From positions 925,776-989,775 of the forward strand of contig NZ_LMIV01000001.1 of the NCBI RefSeq assembly GCF_001428865.1: 64,000 bases of DNA, in the 5' to 3' direction. Each line of letters starts with the position of its first letter. Position 1 is the stretch's first letter. This DNA comes from Sphingomonas sp. Root241 (GTDB taxonomy: Bacteria; Pseudomonadota; Alphaproteobacteria; Sphingomonadales; Sphingomonadaceae). The notes below the pieces were generated by a model. It searched no databases. It worked only from the letters and a program-made list of their open reading frames with translations, and was not told where the DNA came from. The position numbers and the translations under genes are program-made. Shown here in pieces: positions 38,052 to 47,123 of the stretch.

Positions 38052-38206
38052 CCGTGCCCTTTGCAAACCGTTGGACGCGCAGGAATGCCGTGCCCGCCGA
38101 ATTCCCACAAGATACATCGTGTTTAGATGGGACAAGCCCTGCGGGGGGCTGTTCTGGAAATCCGGCGCGCGGTGCACTAAATTGGCGCGGCAAAGGGGAA
38201 CCGGCC

Positions 38207-38902
38207 ATGTTCCGTCGCTTGAAGGCCTATCTCGATTCGATTCATGCGCGCGATCCCGCGCCGCGCAGCCGTGCCGAAATCCTGCTCTATCCGGGCGTGT
38301 GGGCGGTCTTCTATCACCGCATCGCGCATCGCCTGTACAAGGGCCGCTGGTTCTTCCTCGCCCGCGCAGTCAATCACTGGTCGCGCTGGATGACGGCGAT
38401 CGACATCCATCCGGGCGCGACGATCGGCCGTAATTTCTTCATCGATCATGGCTTCGTGGTGATCGGTGAGACCGCCGAGATCGGCGACGACGTCACCATC
38501 TATCAATGCGTCACTTTGGGCGGCACCAGCCCCGATAACGGCGTCGCGGGCAAGCGCCACCCGACGATCCTGAACGGCGTGATCATCGGTTCGGGCGCGC
38601 AGGTGCTGGGGCCGGTCACCGTCGGCGAGCGCTCGCGGATCGGCGCCAACGCAGTGGTGACCAGGGACGTCCCCGAAGGTGCGGTGATGGTGGGCATCCC
38701 CGCCAAGTCCACCCTGGTCGAGGCGGCAACGTGGCAGAAGGATTTCGTGCCCTATGGCACGCCGTGCAGCGAGCTGTTCGATCCCGCCACCCAGAAGCTC
38801 GAGATCATGCGCTGCGAGCTCGAGACGCTCCGCAAGCGGCTCGACGCGATGATCGAGGACGGCGGTAAACCCACCGCCAGGGAGCGCCGCGACCGCGCCT
38901 GA
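38207..38902 (+). CDS. cysE: Serine O-acetyltransferase
   Basis: This 231-residue enzyme makes O-acetylserine from serine and acetyl-CoA, the first step of cysteine synthesis. The left-handed beta-helix signature [39 protein letters not shown] and the later [22 protein letters not shown] are typical of the shorter, soluble CysE type lacking a long N-terminal domain. ATG 38207 follows AAAGGGGAA. Its stop shares one base with the next gene, so translation is coupled. Confidence 0.94.
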   Translation: MFRRLKAYLDSIHARDPAPRSRAEILLYPGVWAVFYHRIAHRLYKGRWFFLARAVNHWSRWMTAIDIHPGATIGRNFFIDHGFVVIGETAEIGDDVTIYQCVTLGGTSPDNGVAGKRHPTILNGVIIGSGAQVLGPVTVGERSRIGANAVVTRDVPEGAVMVGIPAKSTLVEAATWQKDFVPYGTPCSELFDPATQKLEIMRCELETLRKRLDAMIEDGGKPTARERRDRA

Positions 38903-39240
38903 TGGGTATCGTCACGCCTCTGCCGATCGGCCGACCGTCGCAGGTCGGTTTCGAGCGCCTCGAACTGACGCGCATCCTCGATCTCTACGGCCGGATGGTC
39001 GCCGCGGGGCACTGGAAGGACTATGCTATCCAGTTCGACCACGACGCCGCCGTCTTCGCCGCCTTCCGCCGCGCCGCCGAACGCCCCGAATACCGGATCG
39101 AGAAGCGCCCGGCGTTGCGCAACCGCCAGGGCATGTGGGCCTTGGTCCACGAAGCCGGCATGGTGCTCAAGCGCGGCCACGAACTCGGCCCGGTGCTCGC
39201 GCCGGTCGAGCGGCGGCTGATGAAGCTGGTGGGGGAGTAA
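38902..39240 (+). CDS. DUF2794 family protein
   Basis: This 112-residue protein of an alphaproteobacterial family without known function shows the pattern VGFERLELTRILDLYGRMVAAGHWKDYAIQF, then FAAFRRAAERPEYRIEKRPALRNRQGMWALVHEAG..LKRG, and it ends in a helical tail. It is soluble with no signal. Start and stop overlap with cysE (TGATG) suggests a role linked to cysteine synthesis or simple co-expression. Confidence 0.9.
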   Translation: MGIVTPLPIGRPSQVGFERLELTRILDLYGRMVAAGHWKDYAIQFDHDAAVFAAFRRAAERPEYRIEKRPALRNRQGMWALVHEAGMVLKRGHELGPVLAPVERRLMKLVGE

Positions 39241-39288
39241 AGCCGCCAGAGCAGATATTCCCCCGAGGCGCGTTTTTCCCGACCCGCG

Positions 39289-39792
39289 CTACGCGCTCAT
39301 GCTGGAAAGCAATTCGTCGAGCTGATCCAGCTGCTCCGGCAATCCGGCCGCGGATCCCTGCAGTGCCTCCTCGAGCGCCTCCCTCGACGGATAGGCTTCG
39401 TGGAAGTTCACCAGCGTCTTGCCGCCCTGGTCCTCGAAGGTCACGGTCGTGACCGCGCCCTCTTCACCCTCGTCATTGGTCCAGACGATGCGTTCGTTCG
39501 GCACCACCTCGAGATACTTGCCGTAAAAGGCCATGGTGTCCGAGCCGCCGGCGCTGAATTCCAGCCGATATTTGCCACCGGTCCGGACGTCCATATCGCA
39601 AGCCACGAGCGAAACGCCGGATAAGGATTTCGGCATCCACCAGCGCTGGAAAAGCTCGGGCTGGCTCCAGGCTTTGTAAACCACGCTCGGCGGTGCGTCG
39701 AAAGTCCGCGTTACGACGAGTTCGCGATCCCCTCTGCGCTCGACGGACGTGCGGTTCTGCGCACCACCTGCACTATCAACTTGCTGATCCAT
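39289..39792 (-). CDS. AHSA1/SRPBCC-fold protein
   Basis: This 167-residue protein has the START/Bet-v1-like fold typical of the AHSA1 family: RELVVTRTFDAPPSVVYKAWSQPELFQRWWMPK, GGKYRLEF, FYGKYLEVVPNERIVWTN, and the C-terminal helix ending in QLDQLDELL. Such proteins bind hydrophobic ligands, but the ligand here is unknown. ATG 39792 has AGGAGAGAAG upstream and lies 17 bases inside the end of the ArsR regulator gene, a common gene pair in which the regulator and SRPBCC protein are cotranscribed. Confidence 0.9.
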   Translation of the reverse strand: MDQQVDSAGGAQNRTSVERRGDRELVVTRTFDAPPSVVYKAWSQPELFQRWWMPKSLSGVSLVACDMDVRTGGKYRLEFSAGGSDTMAFYGKYLEVVPNERIVWTNDEGEEGAVTTVTFEDQGGKTLVNFHEAYPSREALEEALQGSAAGLPEQLDQLDELLSSMSA

Positions 39793-40132
39793 CGCTTCTC
39801 TCCTGTTTCATTTCGCTGATGATTTCGTCCAATGCTTCGAAGCGGGCCTCGAAGAGCTTGCGATGCGCCTCGATCCACGCGGCCTCCGCCTCGAGACCGC
39901 GTTTCCCGAGTGTGCAAGTTCTCACCCGTCCGACCTTCTGCGTGATGACGAGCCCCGCGCGCTCGAGAACCTGGACGTGTTTCTTGATGCCGGTCAGCGT
40001 CATCTGGAACGTGTCCGCGAGACTGGTGATCGATGCGCTCCCTCGCCCGAGCTGGTCGATGATCCCGCGGCGAGTCGCATCGGACAGCGCCGCGAACGAG
40101 AGATCGAGGGGAGGGCTTGAATACTGAACCAT
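39776..40132 (-). CDS. ArsR-family winged-helix regulator
   Basis: This 118-residue regulator of the metal-independent ArsR subgroup has LDLSFAALSDATRRGIIDQLGRGSASITSLADTFQMTLTGIKKHVQVLERAGLV (HTH), then the wing RVRTCTLGKRGLEAEAAWIE. It has no metal-binding cysteine pair. The start codon at 40132 lies inside a perfect 20-bp palindrome (40123-40142) and there is no ribosome site upstream, so the mRNA may be leaderless and autoregulated. It overlaps the AHSA1-like gene downstream. Confidence 0.9.
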   Translation of the reverse strand: MVQYSSPPLDLSFAALSDATRRGIIDQLGRGSASITSLADTFQMTLTGIKKHVQVLERAGLVITQKVGRVRTCTLGKRGLEAEAAWIEAHRKLFEARFEALDEIISEMKQERSDGSAS

Positions 40133-40142
40133 ATGGTTCAGT
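40123..40142. promoter_or_regulatory. 20-bp palindrome over the ArsR start codon (putative operator)
   Basis: ACTGAACCATATGGTTCAGT is a perfect palindrome and includes the start codon of the ArsR-family gene (ATG, minus strand, 40132-40130). Its size and symmetry fit binding by a dimeric winged-helix protein, so autorepression is likely. Confidence 0.72.
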
Positions 40143-40620
40143 GTCTAACCTGCTCGCGGAGGAAGCGCAAGCGTTCTGGACTTCCCCCTGCAATAGATCG
40201 GTCATTTGAGGTCATACGCCCGCAGCGGCGGCAGCGAAAATCGTCTGCTGCTAGTCAGAAACGGACCTTGGAGCCGCTGATGAATGAATGTCCGCTTTCA
40301 GCGCCTGCTCTTCGAAGCAGAACTGGCAATGTAGGATTTGTTCTGCTTTCGTTCGGCCATGCGCAGCTTGCAGCAGCACCTTGGCGTCACGCCCTCGCAA
40401 TGCGGTTGTCGGTTGACATGTAAATGCGCAAACGAGTCAAGCGCGCGCCGGTTGACACGCTGTGTCGAAGGGCAAAATCCGCGGAAATCCGTGCCTTTTC
40501 AGCCCAACCAAAAGGTTGGTAGCCTAGTCCGTGCCAACCGTTCGGTTGGCTGGCGGGCGGGCCGCTCCAAGCGGGAATCAGCCCCTCCCGCATATCCCGA
40601 CACAGCATGCGCCACACAGC
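40143..40620. other. Intergenic region with paired operator-like palindromes but no gene
   Basis: About 480 bases lie between the ArsR gene and the membrane-protein terminator. Two palindromes with the same half-sites sit close together: CCAACC-AAAA-GGTTGG (40504-40519) and GCCAACC-GTTC-GGTTGGC (40533-40550), resembling TetR-family operators. TTGACA-like hexamers occur nearby. No convincing reading frame starts after them and no TetR gene is in the window. Confidence 0.6.
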
Positions 40621-40650
40621 AAAAGGGCCCGGGAAACTCCCGAGCCCTTT
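40621..40650 (-). terminator. Terminator of the multi-pass membrane protein gene
   Basis: On the minus strand, a 13-bp stem with one mismatch (40638-40650 with 40622-40634) and a three-base loop ends in GCCCTTTT, 21 bases after the stop codon of the gene at 40671-41792. Confidence 0.75.
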
Positions 40651-40670
40651 CACAACGGCAAGCTCTCGTA

Positions 40671-41792
40671 TCAGGCGAGGGCGAGTTGCTGCGTCGGCGG
40701 CAGCCGGCCCTCCAGATCCTTGCCGAGCAGGCCCACCACATGGCGGCGCATCGGCTGCCAGAAGGCGGAGAGGGTGAGCAGCGCCGATCCGATCACCAAC
40801 GCGGTCAGTGCCGCCGCCAGCTCGACTGCGCCGCTCTGCTCGAACAATGCGAACATCGCCCACAGCACATAGACGAGGCTGGAGACGAGCAGCGCGCGCC
40901 GGTCGACGGCCAGCGCCACTGCGGCGAAGACCACGTAGAGCGCGAGCACCACGCCGGCCATCGGGGCGCCAATGTCGCCGTCGAACACGCCGAGCATGTG
41001 GAACACCGGGTGCGCGATCAGCGGGGCAGCCGCCAGATGGAGCCAGAAGGCGACGTCCGAGCGGCGCGTCCGGCGCTCGCGATCCGACATGTCCCAGCGC
41101 ATCGCGAAGACGAAGACGAGCACGCCGGCGATCAGCAGCATCAGGTTGAGCGAGTCCTGCGAAGCGGGAACGAACGCAGTGATCGCCCCGACGGCCACCG
41201 CGACCAGCGCTATCGCACCCACCGCGACGGTGATCGGCACCATGAAGCGCCGCCAGTGCAGCCAGGTCGCGCCGGCGGTAAGGATTCCGGTGACGATCCC
41301 CATCACGCCCGCCAGCTGGCGCTGCTGCAGTTCGGTGGTGAGGCCGAATTGCTCCGAAAGCCACGGCGCATTGGCCACCCAGATCGCGCCGAAGCCGGCG
41401 AAGATGCCGCCCGCGAAACCGAGCAGCAGCAGGATGCTGGGGAGCGCCATGCGGCGCTGCCTGGTGAAATATTCGGCGAGCAGCCAGCTGGTGATCGCCA
41501 CGGCGAACCCGCCGAACGCGACGGCGACGCCCACCTGCCGCGGCCCCTCGGTCGTATCGAGATCCATGATCTTCGCGCCGATGTAGAAGCCGATCCAGCC
41601 CACCGCGACGAGGATCAGCATCGCCGCGATGCCGACGAAGATGTCGTTGAAGCCGGTCAGCAGCCGGAAACTCTCTTCGTCGACGGTCGGCGTCGATCGG
41701 CTAGCCGCTACGTGGTTTCTGAGGGCCGCCGCGGCATCCTGCGAGATCGCTCCCGCCTCCACCGCGCCTGCCAGGTCGCTTTCGCTGTACAT
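40671..41792 (-). CDS. Multi-pass membrane protein, DUF2157-like
   Basis: This 373-residue protein has a cytoplasmic N-terminal region of about 50 residues (YSESDLAGAVEAGAISQDAAAALRNHV) typical of DUF2157-type proteins. About ten transmembrane helices follow, for example FVGIAAMLILVAVGWIGFYIGA and LNLMLLIAGVLVFVFAMRWDM. Function is unknown. The start ATG 41792 is decided by AGGAGG at ideal spacing; the frame opens two codons earlier with TTG. The family call is tentative, but the membrane topology is clear. Confidence 0.78.
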   Translation of the reverse strand: MYSESDLAGAVEAGAISQDAAAALRNHVAASRSTPTVDEESFRLLTGFNDIFVGIAAMLILVAVGWIGFYIGAKIMDLDTTEGPRQVGVAVAFGGFAVAITSWLLAEYFTRQRRMALPSILLLLGFAGGIFAGFGAIWVANAPWLSEQFGLTTELQQRQLAGVMGIVTGILTAGATWLHWRRFMVPITVAVGAIALVAVAVGAITAFVPASQDSLNLMLLIAGVLVFVFAMRWDMSDRERRTRRSDVAFWLHLAAAPLIAHPVFHMLGVFDGDIGAPMAGVVLALYVVFAAVALAVDRRALLVSSLVYVLWAMFALFEQSGAVELAAALTALVIGSALLTLSAFWQPMRRHVVGLLGKDLEGRLPPTQQLALA

Positions 41793-41858
41793 GGGCAATC
41801 CTCCTGTTGTGAGGATCGCTGTAGCATAAGTGTATTAGTGAAACAATACGGTGGGACG

Positions 41859-42746
41859 CTACTGCAGCCGGGACATGATCGACATGGTCTGCTCGGCGCC
41901 CGAATTGGGGACGATCTCGCCCTTGCGGTCGATGATCTCGGCCCATTGCGCGGCGACGCTCTCGGGAGTCGGTTCGGTCAGCTTGGCCCCGGGGGTCAGG
42001 GTGACATAAGCGGCTTGCACCACGCCCGCGCCGGCGCCGATGATCATGTTGGTCGGCGCATCCTCGGATACGAGGAACAGTGCCGCCGGCGCGACATTTT
42101 CCGGCGCGAACGCCTTAAACGCCGCTTCGGGGAAGATGTCCTCGGTCATGCGCGTGCCGGCGACCGGCGCGATGGTGTTGACCTTGATCCCGTATTTGGC
42201 GCCTTCGAGGTGGAGCGTCTTGGCCAGCCCCGCCAGGCCCAATTTGGCCGCGCCGTAATTCGCCTGGCCGAAATTGCCGAACAGCCCGGTCGAGGATGCG
42301 GTCATCAGGATGCGGCCGTAATTCTGCTCGCGCATCGTGTCCCACACGGCCTTGGTGCAGTTCGCCGATCCGTTGAGGTGGACGTCGACGACGAAGCGAA
42401 AATCCTCGGGCTCCATCTTGGCGAAGCTCTTGTCGCGCAGCACGCCGGCATTGTTGATCAATATGTCGACTCGGCCCCAGCGCGCCTTGGCCGCTTCGAC
42501 CATCGCGACCATCTGGTCATATTCGGTCACGCTGCCGCCGTTGGAGAATGCCTCGCCGCCCGCAGCGGTGATTTCCTCGACCACGTTGAGCGCGGCATCC
42601 GAATGGCCGGTGCCGTCGCGCGCGCCGCCCAGATCGTTGACGACGACCTTCGCGCCGCGTCGCGCAAGCTCGAGCGCATAAGCGCGGCCAAGGCCACCGC
42701 CCGCGCCCGTCACGATGGCGACGCGATTGTCGAAACCTATGGTCAT
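41859..42746 (-). CDS. Short-chain dehydrogenase/reductase (hydroxyacyl-CoA dehydrogenase-like)
   Basis: This 295-residue NAD(P)-dependent oxidoreductase has a cofactor motif [29 protein letters not shown], the structural motif NNAG and the catalytic Ser-Tyr-Lys set (TASST..., YGAAK). The insertion [20 protein letters not shown] and the strong resemblance to the dehydrogenase half of MFE-2/HSD17B4 proteins suggest a (3R)-hydroxyacyl-CoA dehydrogenase. No dehydratase or sterol-carrier domain is fused. Substrate is inferred from family resemblance. Confidence 0.9.
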   Translation of the reverse strand: MTIGFDNRVAIVTGAGGGLGRAYALELARRGAKVVVNDLGGARDGTGHSDAALNVVEEITAAGGEAFSNGGSVTEYDQMVAMVEAAKARWGRVDILINNAGVLRDKSFAKMEPEDFRFVVDVHLNGSANCTKAVWDTMREQNYGRILMTASSTGLFGNFGQANYGAAKLGLAGLAKTLHLEGAKYGIKVNTIAPVAGTRMTEDIFPEAAFKAFAPENVAPAALFLVSEDAPTNMIIGAGAGVVQAAYVTLTPGAKLTEPTPESVAAQWAEIIDRKGEIVPNSGAEQTMSIMSRLQ

Positions 42747-42817
42747 GGAAGCGCTCCTGAAATCTATGGAGCGCTTCCTATGACGCCGTCACCGCGGGCG
42801 CAAACCCGCGTTTCCGC

Positions 42818-43201
42818 TCAGCGGCCGCCGCGCTGGCGGCACTGGTCCTTCACGGTCTTCGAGCAGGGCGGATATTCCTGCTGCGCCGCGGGCGGAGGGC
42901 CCGCCGTCATCGGCGCGGGAGCCGGTGCCGCGGTCGGAGCCGGGGCGGCCGACGCATCGGGCGTCGTCGGAGGCGCCGCGGTGGTCGTATCGGTCGGCGG
43001 CGTGGTGCCGGTCGCGTCGGGCGGGGTGGCGGTGTCGGCCGTCGTGCCCGAGCCGGTGGTGCCGGGCGTGGTCGACTGCGGATCCGGGGTGGTCGTATCA
43101 GGCGCCGTGGTCTGCGCCGGCGTCTGCTGGGAGGCAGGCACGTCCTGTGCCGCCGAAGTGCCGCTGATGATCAGCGCGGCGGCCATGATCGTCCATTTCA
43201 T
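42818..43201 (-). CDS. Small secreted Pro/Thr-rich protein with C-terminal cysteine motif
   Basis: This 127-residue protein has a signal peptide (cleavage near GTSAAQ) and a long low-complexity region of threonine, proline and alanine (residues about 25-105). It ends in EYPPCSKTVKDQCRQRGGR. The ending C-x7-C-R-Q-R-G-G recurs in the protein at 43314-43589. The linker-like body suggests an extended surface or periplasmic protein, and the cysteine pair may form a disulphide. ATG 43201 is preferred (AGAGG nine bases upstream) over GTG 43207. No known family. Confidence 0.7.
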   Translation of the reverse strand: MKWTIMAAALIISGTSAAQDVPASQQTPAQTTAPDTTTPDPQSTTPGTTGSGTTADTATPPDATGTTPPTDTTTAAPPTTPDASAAPAPTAAPAPAPMTAGPPPAAQQEYPPCSKTVKDQCRQRGGR

Positions 43202-43313
43202 TCGCACGTCCTCTTCTCGCTACGGAGCCCCCGTTGCGGAAGAGAAACGTATATCCGGCGCAGAATGTTGCGCGTCTGGCACGCTTCACCTTGCCAAAGC
43301 CGGCGTTCGTCGC

Positions 43314-43589
43314 TCAGCCGCCCCGTTGCTTGCAGCCGTCGAACTGGCCGCGCTTGCAGAACGGAAGGTTTTCGCGCGGCGGCGGCGGTGGAAAGGCCTC
43401 GCTGGGGGTCTGGGGATTGGGCACGAACACGACTTGCTGGCCGGGGGCGGGCGGGCCGTTCGGCCAGGGACTTGCGGGCGCCAGCCCACCCAGCCGCGCC
43501 GGGGTATCGGCCGGCGGATTGGTCTGGGCAGGTACATCCTGCGGGAGTGCACCGCTCATCGCGAGTGCGGCCAAAACGATCAGAGTCAT
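43314..43589 (-). CDS. Small secreted Pro-rich protein with the same C-terminal cysteine motif
   Basis: This 91-residue protein has a signal peptide (cleavage near SGALPQ), a proline-rich body (PPADTPARLGGLAPASPWP, AFPPPPPRE) and the ending LPFCKRGQFDGCKQRGG. The C-x7-C-K-Q-R-G-G ending matches the neighbouring protein at 42818-43201, while the bodies share only composition, suggesting old duplication with relaxed linker sequence. ATG 43589 has GGAG seven bases upstream. It lies downstream of phoB on the same strand. Confidence 0.72.
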   Translation of the reverse strand: MTLIVLAALAMSGALPQDVPAQTNPPADTPARLGGLAPASPWPNGPPAPGQQVVFVPNPQTPSEAFPPPPPRENLPFCKRGQFDGCKQRGG

Positions 43590-43667
43590 CACGGGTCTCC
43601 GAACAGTTTCTCGAGCGCAGTCGACTGCGCTTTTCGAGAACGCGAGACCTGCGGGATGGCTCCGGAT

Positions 43668-44360
43668 TTAGTTGCCGGTGTCCAGCGCATAGCCCGCCGA
43701 GCGGACGGTGCGGATGATGTCGGGGCGATCGCCATGGTTGATCGCTTTCCGGAGCCGCCGGATATGGACGTCGACGGTGCGCGATTCGATGTCGCTGTCA
43801 TGGCCCCACACCGCATCGAGCAGCCGCTCGCGCGAGAACACCCAGCCGGGATGCTCGAGGAAATGCTTGAGCAGGCGGAACTCGGTCGGCCCGAGCGAGA
43901 TCACGTCACCGCCGCGGCGAACCTTGTGCCCCACCGTGTCCATTTCGATGTCCGCGTAGCTCAACGCCTCACCCGCCAGCGCCGGCCGCACGCGGCGCAG
44001 CACCGCGCCGACCCGGGCGACCAGCTCGCGAGGGGAAAACGGCTTGGTGACATAATCGTCCGCACCGGTCTCGAGCCCGCGCACCCGATCCTCTTCCTCG
44101 CCGCGCGCGGTGAGCATGATGATCGGGATATTGGCGGTCTCGGGCATGCGGCGCAGGCGGCGGCACACTTCGATCCCCGAAAGCCCCTCGACCATCCAGT
44201 CGAGCAGCACGATGTCGGGCGTCGCTTCCTTGGCGAGCAGCAGGGCTTCCTCGCCGTCGGGGGTGTGCTTGACCTCGTAATCCTCGCGCTTGAAGTGCCA
44301 CGTCACCAGTTCGGCGATCGCGGCATCGTCTTCGACGAGGAGCATTTTCACTCGGGCCAT
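43668..44360 (-). CDS. phoB: Phosphate regulon response regulator PhoB
   Basis: This 230-residue OmpR-family regulator has a receiver with Asp54 (VLLDWMVEG), the acidic pair in VEDDAAI and Lys in TKPFSPREL. The C-terminal winged helix has RRGGDVISLGPTEFRLLKHFLEHPGWVFSRERLLDAVWG and RTVDVHIRRLRKAI. Phosphorylated by PhoR under phosphate limitation, it activates pho genes. ATG 44360 gives the family-typical start; the frame is open upstream into phoU but without similarity. It is the last gene of the phoR-pst-phoU-phoB cluster. Confidence 0.97.
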   Translation of the reverse strand: MARVKMLLVEDDAAIAELVTWHFKREDYEVKHTPDGEEALLLAKEATPDIVLLDWMVEGLSGIEVCRRLRRMPETANIPIIMLTARGEEEDRVRGLETGADDYVTKPFSPRELVARVGAVLRRVRPALAGEALSYADIEMDTVGHKVRRGGDVISLGPTEFRLLKHFLEHPGWVFSRERLLDAVWGHDSDIESRTVDVHIRRLRKAINHGDRPDIIRTVRSAGYALDTGN

Positions 44361-44370
44361 CTGCGCGTCC

Positions 44371-45060
44371 TTAACCAGCAGCCGCTTCGTCGGCCAGATA
44401 GCGGCCGGTGGCGGCGAAATATACCATCTCGGCGACGTTGGTCGCGTGATCGCCGATCCGCTCGATATTCTTGGCGACGAACAGCAGGTGCGCAACCTGG
44501 CTCACCGTGCGCGGATTCTCGACCATGAACGTCACCAGGGTGCGGAAGATGGAGTCATAGAAATCGTCGAGCGCCGTATCCCGCACGCAGATCTCCGCGG
44601 CGGCCGCGGCATCGCGCGACGCAAAGGCGTCGAGCACGTCGTGCACCATGTCGCTCGCCATCCGTGCCATCGCCGGCAGCAGCGACAGCGCCTCGATCCG
44701 TTCCTCACCCTCGGTGTGGATAAGCGGCACGCGCTTGGCGACGTTCTTGGCATAATCGCCGATACGCTCGACCACCGCGGCGATTTTCAATGCGGCGATG
44801 ACTTCGCGAAGGTCGTCGGCCATCGGCGCACGCAGCGCGATGACGCGGACGACGAGCTTCTCCACCTCGGCCTCGATCGCGTCGATCGCCTTGTCCTTCT
44901 TGCGGACCTTGTCGGCAAGCGCGGTATCGCCGCGCTGGAGCGCCTTCATCGCGTCGTCGATCGCCTGTTCGGCAAGCCCGCCCATCTGGCTGATCAGCGC
45001 GCGGAGCTGCTTGATGTCCTGGTCGAACGCCTTGACGGTATGTTCCTGACCCGTCGCCAT
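44371..45060 (-). CDS. phoU: Phosphate signalling protein PhoU
   Basis: This 229-residue all-helical protein has two PhoU repeats: TVKAFDQDIKQLRALISQMGGLAEQAIDDAMKALQRGD and the second with VVERIGDYAKNVAKRV and NIERIGDHATNVAE (metal-binding E-x-x-x-D-type motifs). It links the PstSCAB transporter to PhoR and represses signalling when phosphate is plentiful. It abuts pstB (pstB ends at 45061) and precedes phoB by 10 bp. Confidence 0.97.
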   Translation of the reverse strand: MATGQEHTVKAFDQDIKQLRALISQMGGLAEQAIDDAMKALQRGDTALADKVRKKDKAIDAIEAEVEKLVVRVIALRAPMADDLREVIAALKIAAVVERIGDYAKNVAKRVPLIHTEGEERIEALSLLPAMARMASDMVHDVLDAFASRDAAAAAEICVRDTALDDFYDSIFRTLVTFMVENPRTVSQVAHLLFVAKNIERIGDHATNVAEMVYFAATGRYLADEAAAG

Positions 45061-45828
45061 TTAGCCGTACCTTCCGGTGATATAGTCCTTGGTGCGCTCT
45101 TCGCGCGGCGTCGTGAAGATCTGGTCGGTCTCGCCATATTCCACCAAGGTGCCGAGGTGGAAGAAGGCAGTCCGCTGGCTGACCCGCGCCGCCTGCTGCA
45201 TATTATGGGTGACGATCGCGATGGCATAGCGCCCGCGGAGCTCGTGGATCAGCTCCTCGATCTTGGCGGTGGCGATCGGATCGAGCGCCGAGGCGGGCTC
45301 GTCCATCAGGATCACCTCCGGATCGACGGCGATCGCGCGGGCGATGCAAAGCCGCTGCTGCTGGCCGCCCGAAAGCGCCGTGCCGCTGTCCTGCAGCCGG
45401 TCCTTCACTTCCTCCCACAGACCCGCGCGCTTCAGCGAGCGCTCGACGATCGCCTCGAGCTCGCTTTTGGACGCCGCCAGCCCATGGATGCGCGGGCCAT
45501 AGGCCACGTTCTCGAAGATCGATTTGGGGAAAGGGTTCGGCTTCTGGAACACCATGCCGACCCGCGCGCGGAGCTGCACCACGTCCATCGCCGACGAGTA
45601 GATATTCTCGCCATCGAGCATGATGTCGCCGGTGACGCGCGCACTGGCGATCGTGTCGTTCATCCGGTTGAGCGTGCGCAGGAAAGTCGATTTGCCGCAG
45701 CCCGACGGACCGATGAAGGCAGTGACCTTGTCCATGTCGATGTCGATCGACACGTCCTTCACGGCCTGCTTGTCGCCGTAGAAGACGTTCACGCCGCGGG
45801 CGGACATTTTGGAAGGAACGTCGGTCAT
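45061..45828 (-). CDS. pstB: Phosphate ABC transporter ATP-binding protein
   Basis: This 255-residue ATPase shows Walker [11 protein letters not shown]-loop [19 protein letters not shown], signature [14 protein letters not shown], Walker [14 protein letters not shown] and the H-loop IVTHNMQQA. This is the usual PstB set, including the PstB-specific phosphate-family Q-loop. The ATG at 45828 overlaps the stop of pstA by one base (ATGA-type junction). It energises uptake through PstCA. Confidence 0.98.
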   Translation of the reverse strand: MTDVPSKMSARGVNVFYGDKQAVKDVSIDIDMDKVTAFIGPSGCGKSTFLRTLNRMNDTIASARVTGDIMLDGENIYSSAMDVVQLRARVGMVFQKPNPFPKSIFENVAYGPRIHGLAASKSELEAIVERSLKRAGLWEEVKDRLQDSGTALSGGQQQRLCIARAIAVDPEVILMDEPASALDPIATAKIEELIHELRGRYAIAIVTHNMQQAARVSQRTAFFHLGTLVEYGETDQIFTTPREERTKDYITGRYG

Positions 45829-47123
45829 CACCAGCGGGTCTCGAATTTGTTGCGAAGGTATATGGCCAGCCCGTTCATGGCGAGCAGGAACACCAGCAGC
45901 ACGATGATCGCGGCGCTGGTCTTCTCGACGAAGCCGCGGCTGACTTCGTCGGACCACAGGAAGATCTGCACCGGCAGCACCGTGGCGGGATCGGTGAAGC
46001 CGCCCGGCGGGGTGACGATGAAGGCGCGCATGCCGATCAGCAGGAGCGGGGCGGTCTCGCCGAGCGCGCGCGCCATGCCGATGATCGTGCCGGTCAGGAT
46101 GCCGGGCATCGCCAGCGGCAGCACATGGTGGAACACCACCTGGATCGGGCTGGCGCCGATGCCCAATGCGGCGTCGCGGATCGAGGGCGGCACGGCCTTG
46201 ATGGCGTTGCGGCTGGCGATGACGATCACGGGCATGATCATCAGCGCGAGCGTCAGTCCGCCAACCAGGGCTGCCGAGCGGGGGAGGAGGGGGCCGAACT
46301 GATAGCCGAACAGGCTCCAGCTGCCGAGGAACACCGCGAGCCCGAGCAAGCCGAAGATGATCGACGGGACCGCCGCGAGATTGTTGATCGAAACCTCGAT
46401 CAGGTCGGTCCAACGGTTCTTCGGCGCATATTCCTCGAGATAGATCGCCGAAAGCACGCCGACCGGGAAGGCGATCAGGAAAGTCACCGCCATCGTCAAC
46501 AGCGAACCCTTGAGCGCCCCCCAGATGCCGACTGCGACCGGATCGGTCGAATCGGATTCGTGCAGGAAATCCATATTGAAGTGCCGCGACAGCGCGCCCG
46601 CTCGCTCGAGCTTCGCCACCGTCGCCTTCGCTTCGGCGTTACCGTCGCCGCGCATCGCCTGGTCGATCCCGGTCGAGGCGGGCACGTCGATGCTGACCTT
46701 GCGGTCGAGGATCGACGGATCGGCCTTGATCGCATCGCGCACCCTCAGCCAGGCGTTCTCCGAGATGAAATCTTCGCCGCCCGCGCCGAATGCCGTCGCC
46801 GCTGCGCCTTTGACGGTATTCTCGAGCCCCGCGCCGGCCAGCGCGAGATCGGCGGCGGGTGTCCTCAGCTGGCCGCGTTCGACCAGCATTCCCGAGGCGG
46901 GGAAGTCGATCGTCAGCGCCACGTCGGTGCGCGTGAAGCCGCGCCAGCCATTGGCAACCATCGTGATCAGCAGGAAAGCGAGGAACGCCGCCGACAGTGT
47001 CACCGCCGCCAGCCCGAAGAAGCGAAAGCGTCGCTCGCGGGCATAGCGCCGGCGGATGCGCTGCTGCATCGCCGCCGCGTTCCAGTCGGTCGGAGTGCGC
47101 TCCGGGGCGGGGATGCTATTCAT
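45828..47123 (-). CDS. pstA: Phosphate ABC transporter permease PstA (with DUF3333 N-terminal region)
   Basis: This 431-residue inner-membrane permease is larger than the E. coli protein (about 300 residues). After the first transmembrane helix, a periplasmic region of about 150 residues (residues about 62-205) matches the DUF3333 extension of alphaproteobacterial PstA. The permease core carries the EAA-type loop [32 protein letters not shown]. It overlaps pstC by eight bases. Confidence 0.95.
   Translation of the reverse strand: MNSIPAPERTPTDWNAAAMQQRIRRRYARERRFRFFGLAAVTLSAAFLAFLLITMVANGWRGFTRTDVALTIDFPASGMLVERGQLRTPAADLALAGAGLENTVKGAAATAFGAGGEDFISENAWLRVRDAIKADPSILDRKVSIDVPASTGIDQAMRGDGNAEAKATVAKLERAGALSRHFNMDFLHESDSTDPVAVGIWGALKGSLLTMAVTFLIAFPVGVLSAIYLEEYAPKNRWTDLIEVSINNLAAVPSIIFGLLGLAVFLGSWSLFGYQFGPLLPRSAALVGGLTLALMIMPVIVIASRNAIKAVPPSIRDAALGIGASPIQVVFHHVLPLAMPGILTGTIIGMARALGETAPLLLIGMRAFIVTPPGGFTDPATVLPVQIFLWSDEVSRGFVEKTSAAIIVLLVFLLAMNGLAIYLRNKFETRW

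Noticed and set aside
40338..44528. A plus-strand open frame of nearly 1,400 codons over the SDR, membrane-protein and phoB genes
   Set aside because: It is antisense to at least five supported genes. The protein is histidine/arginine/glutamate-rich shadow sequence without motifs, and its end runs into phoU.
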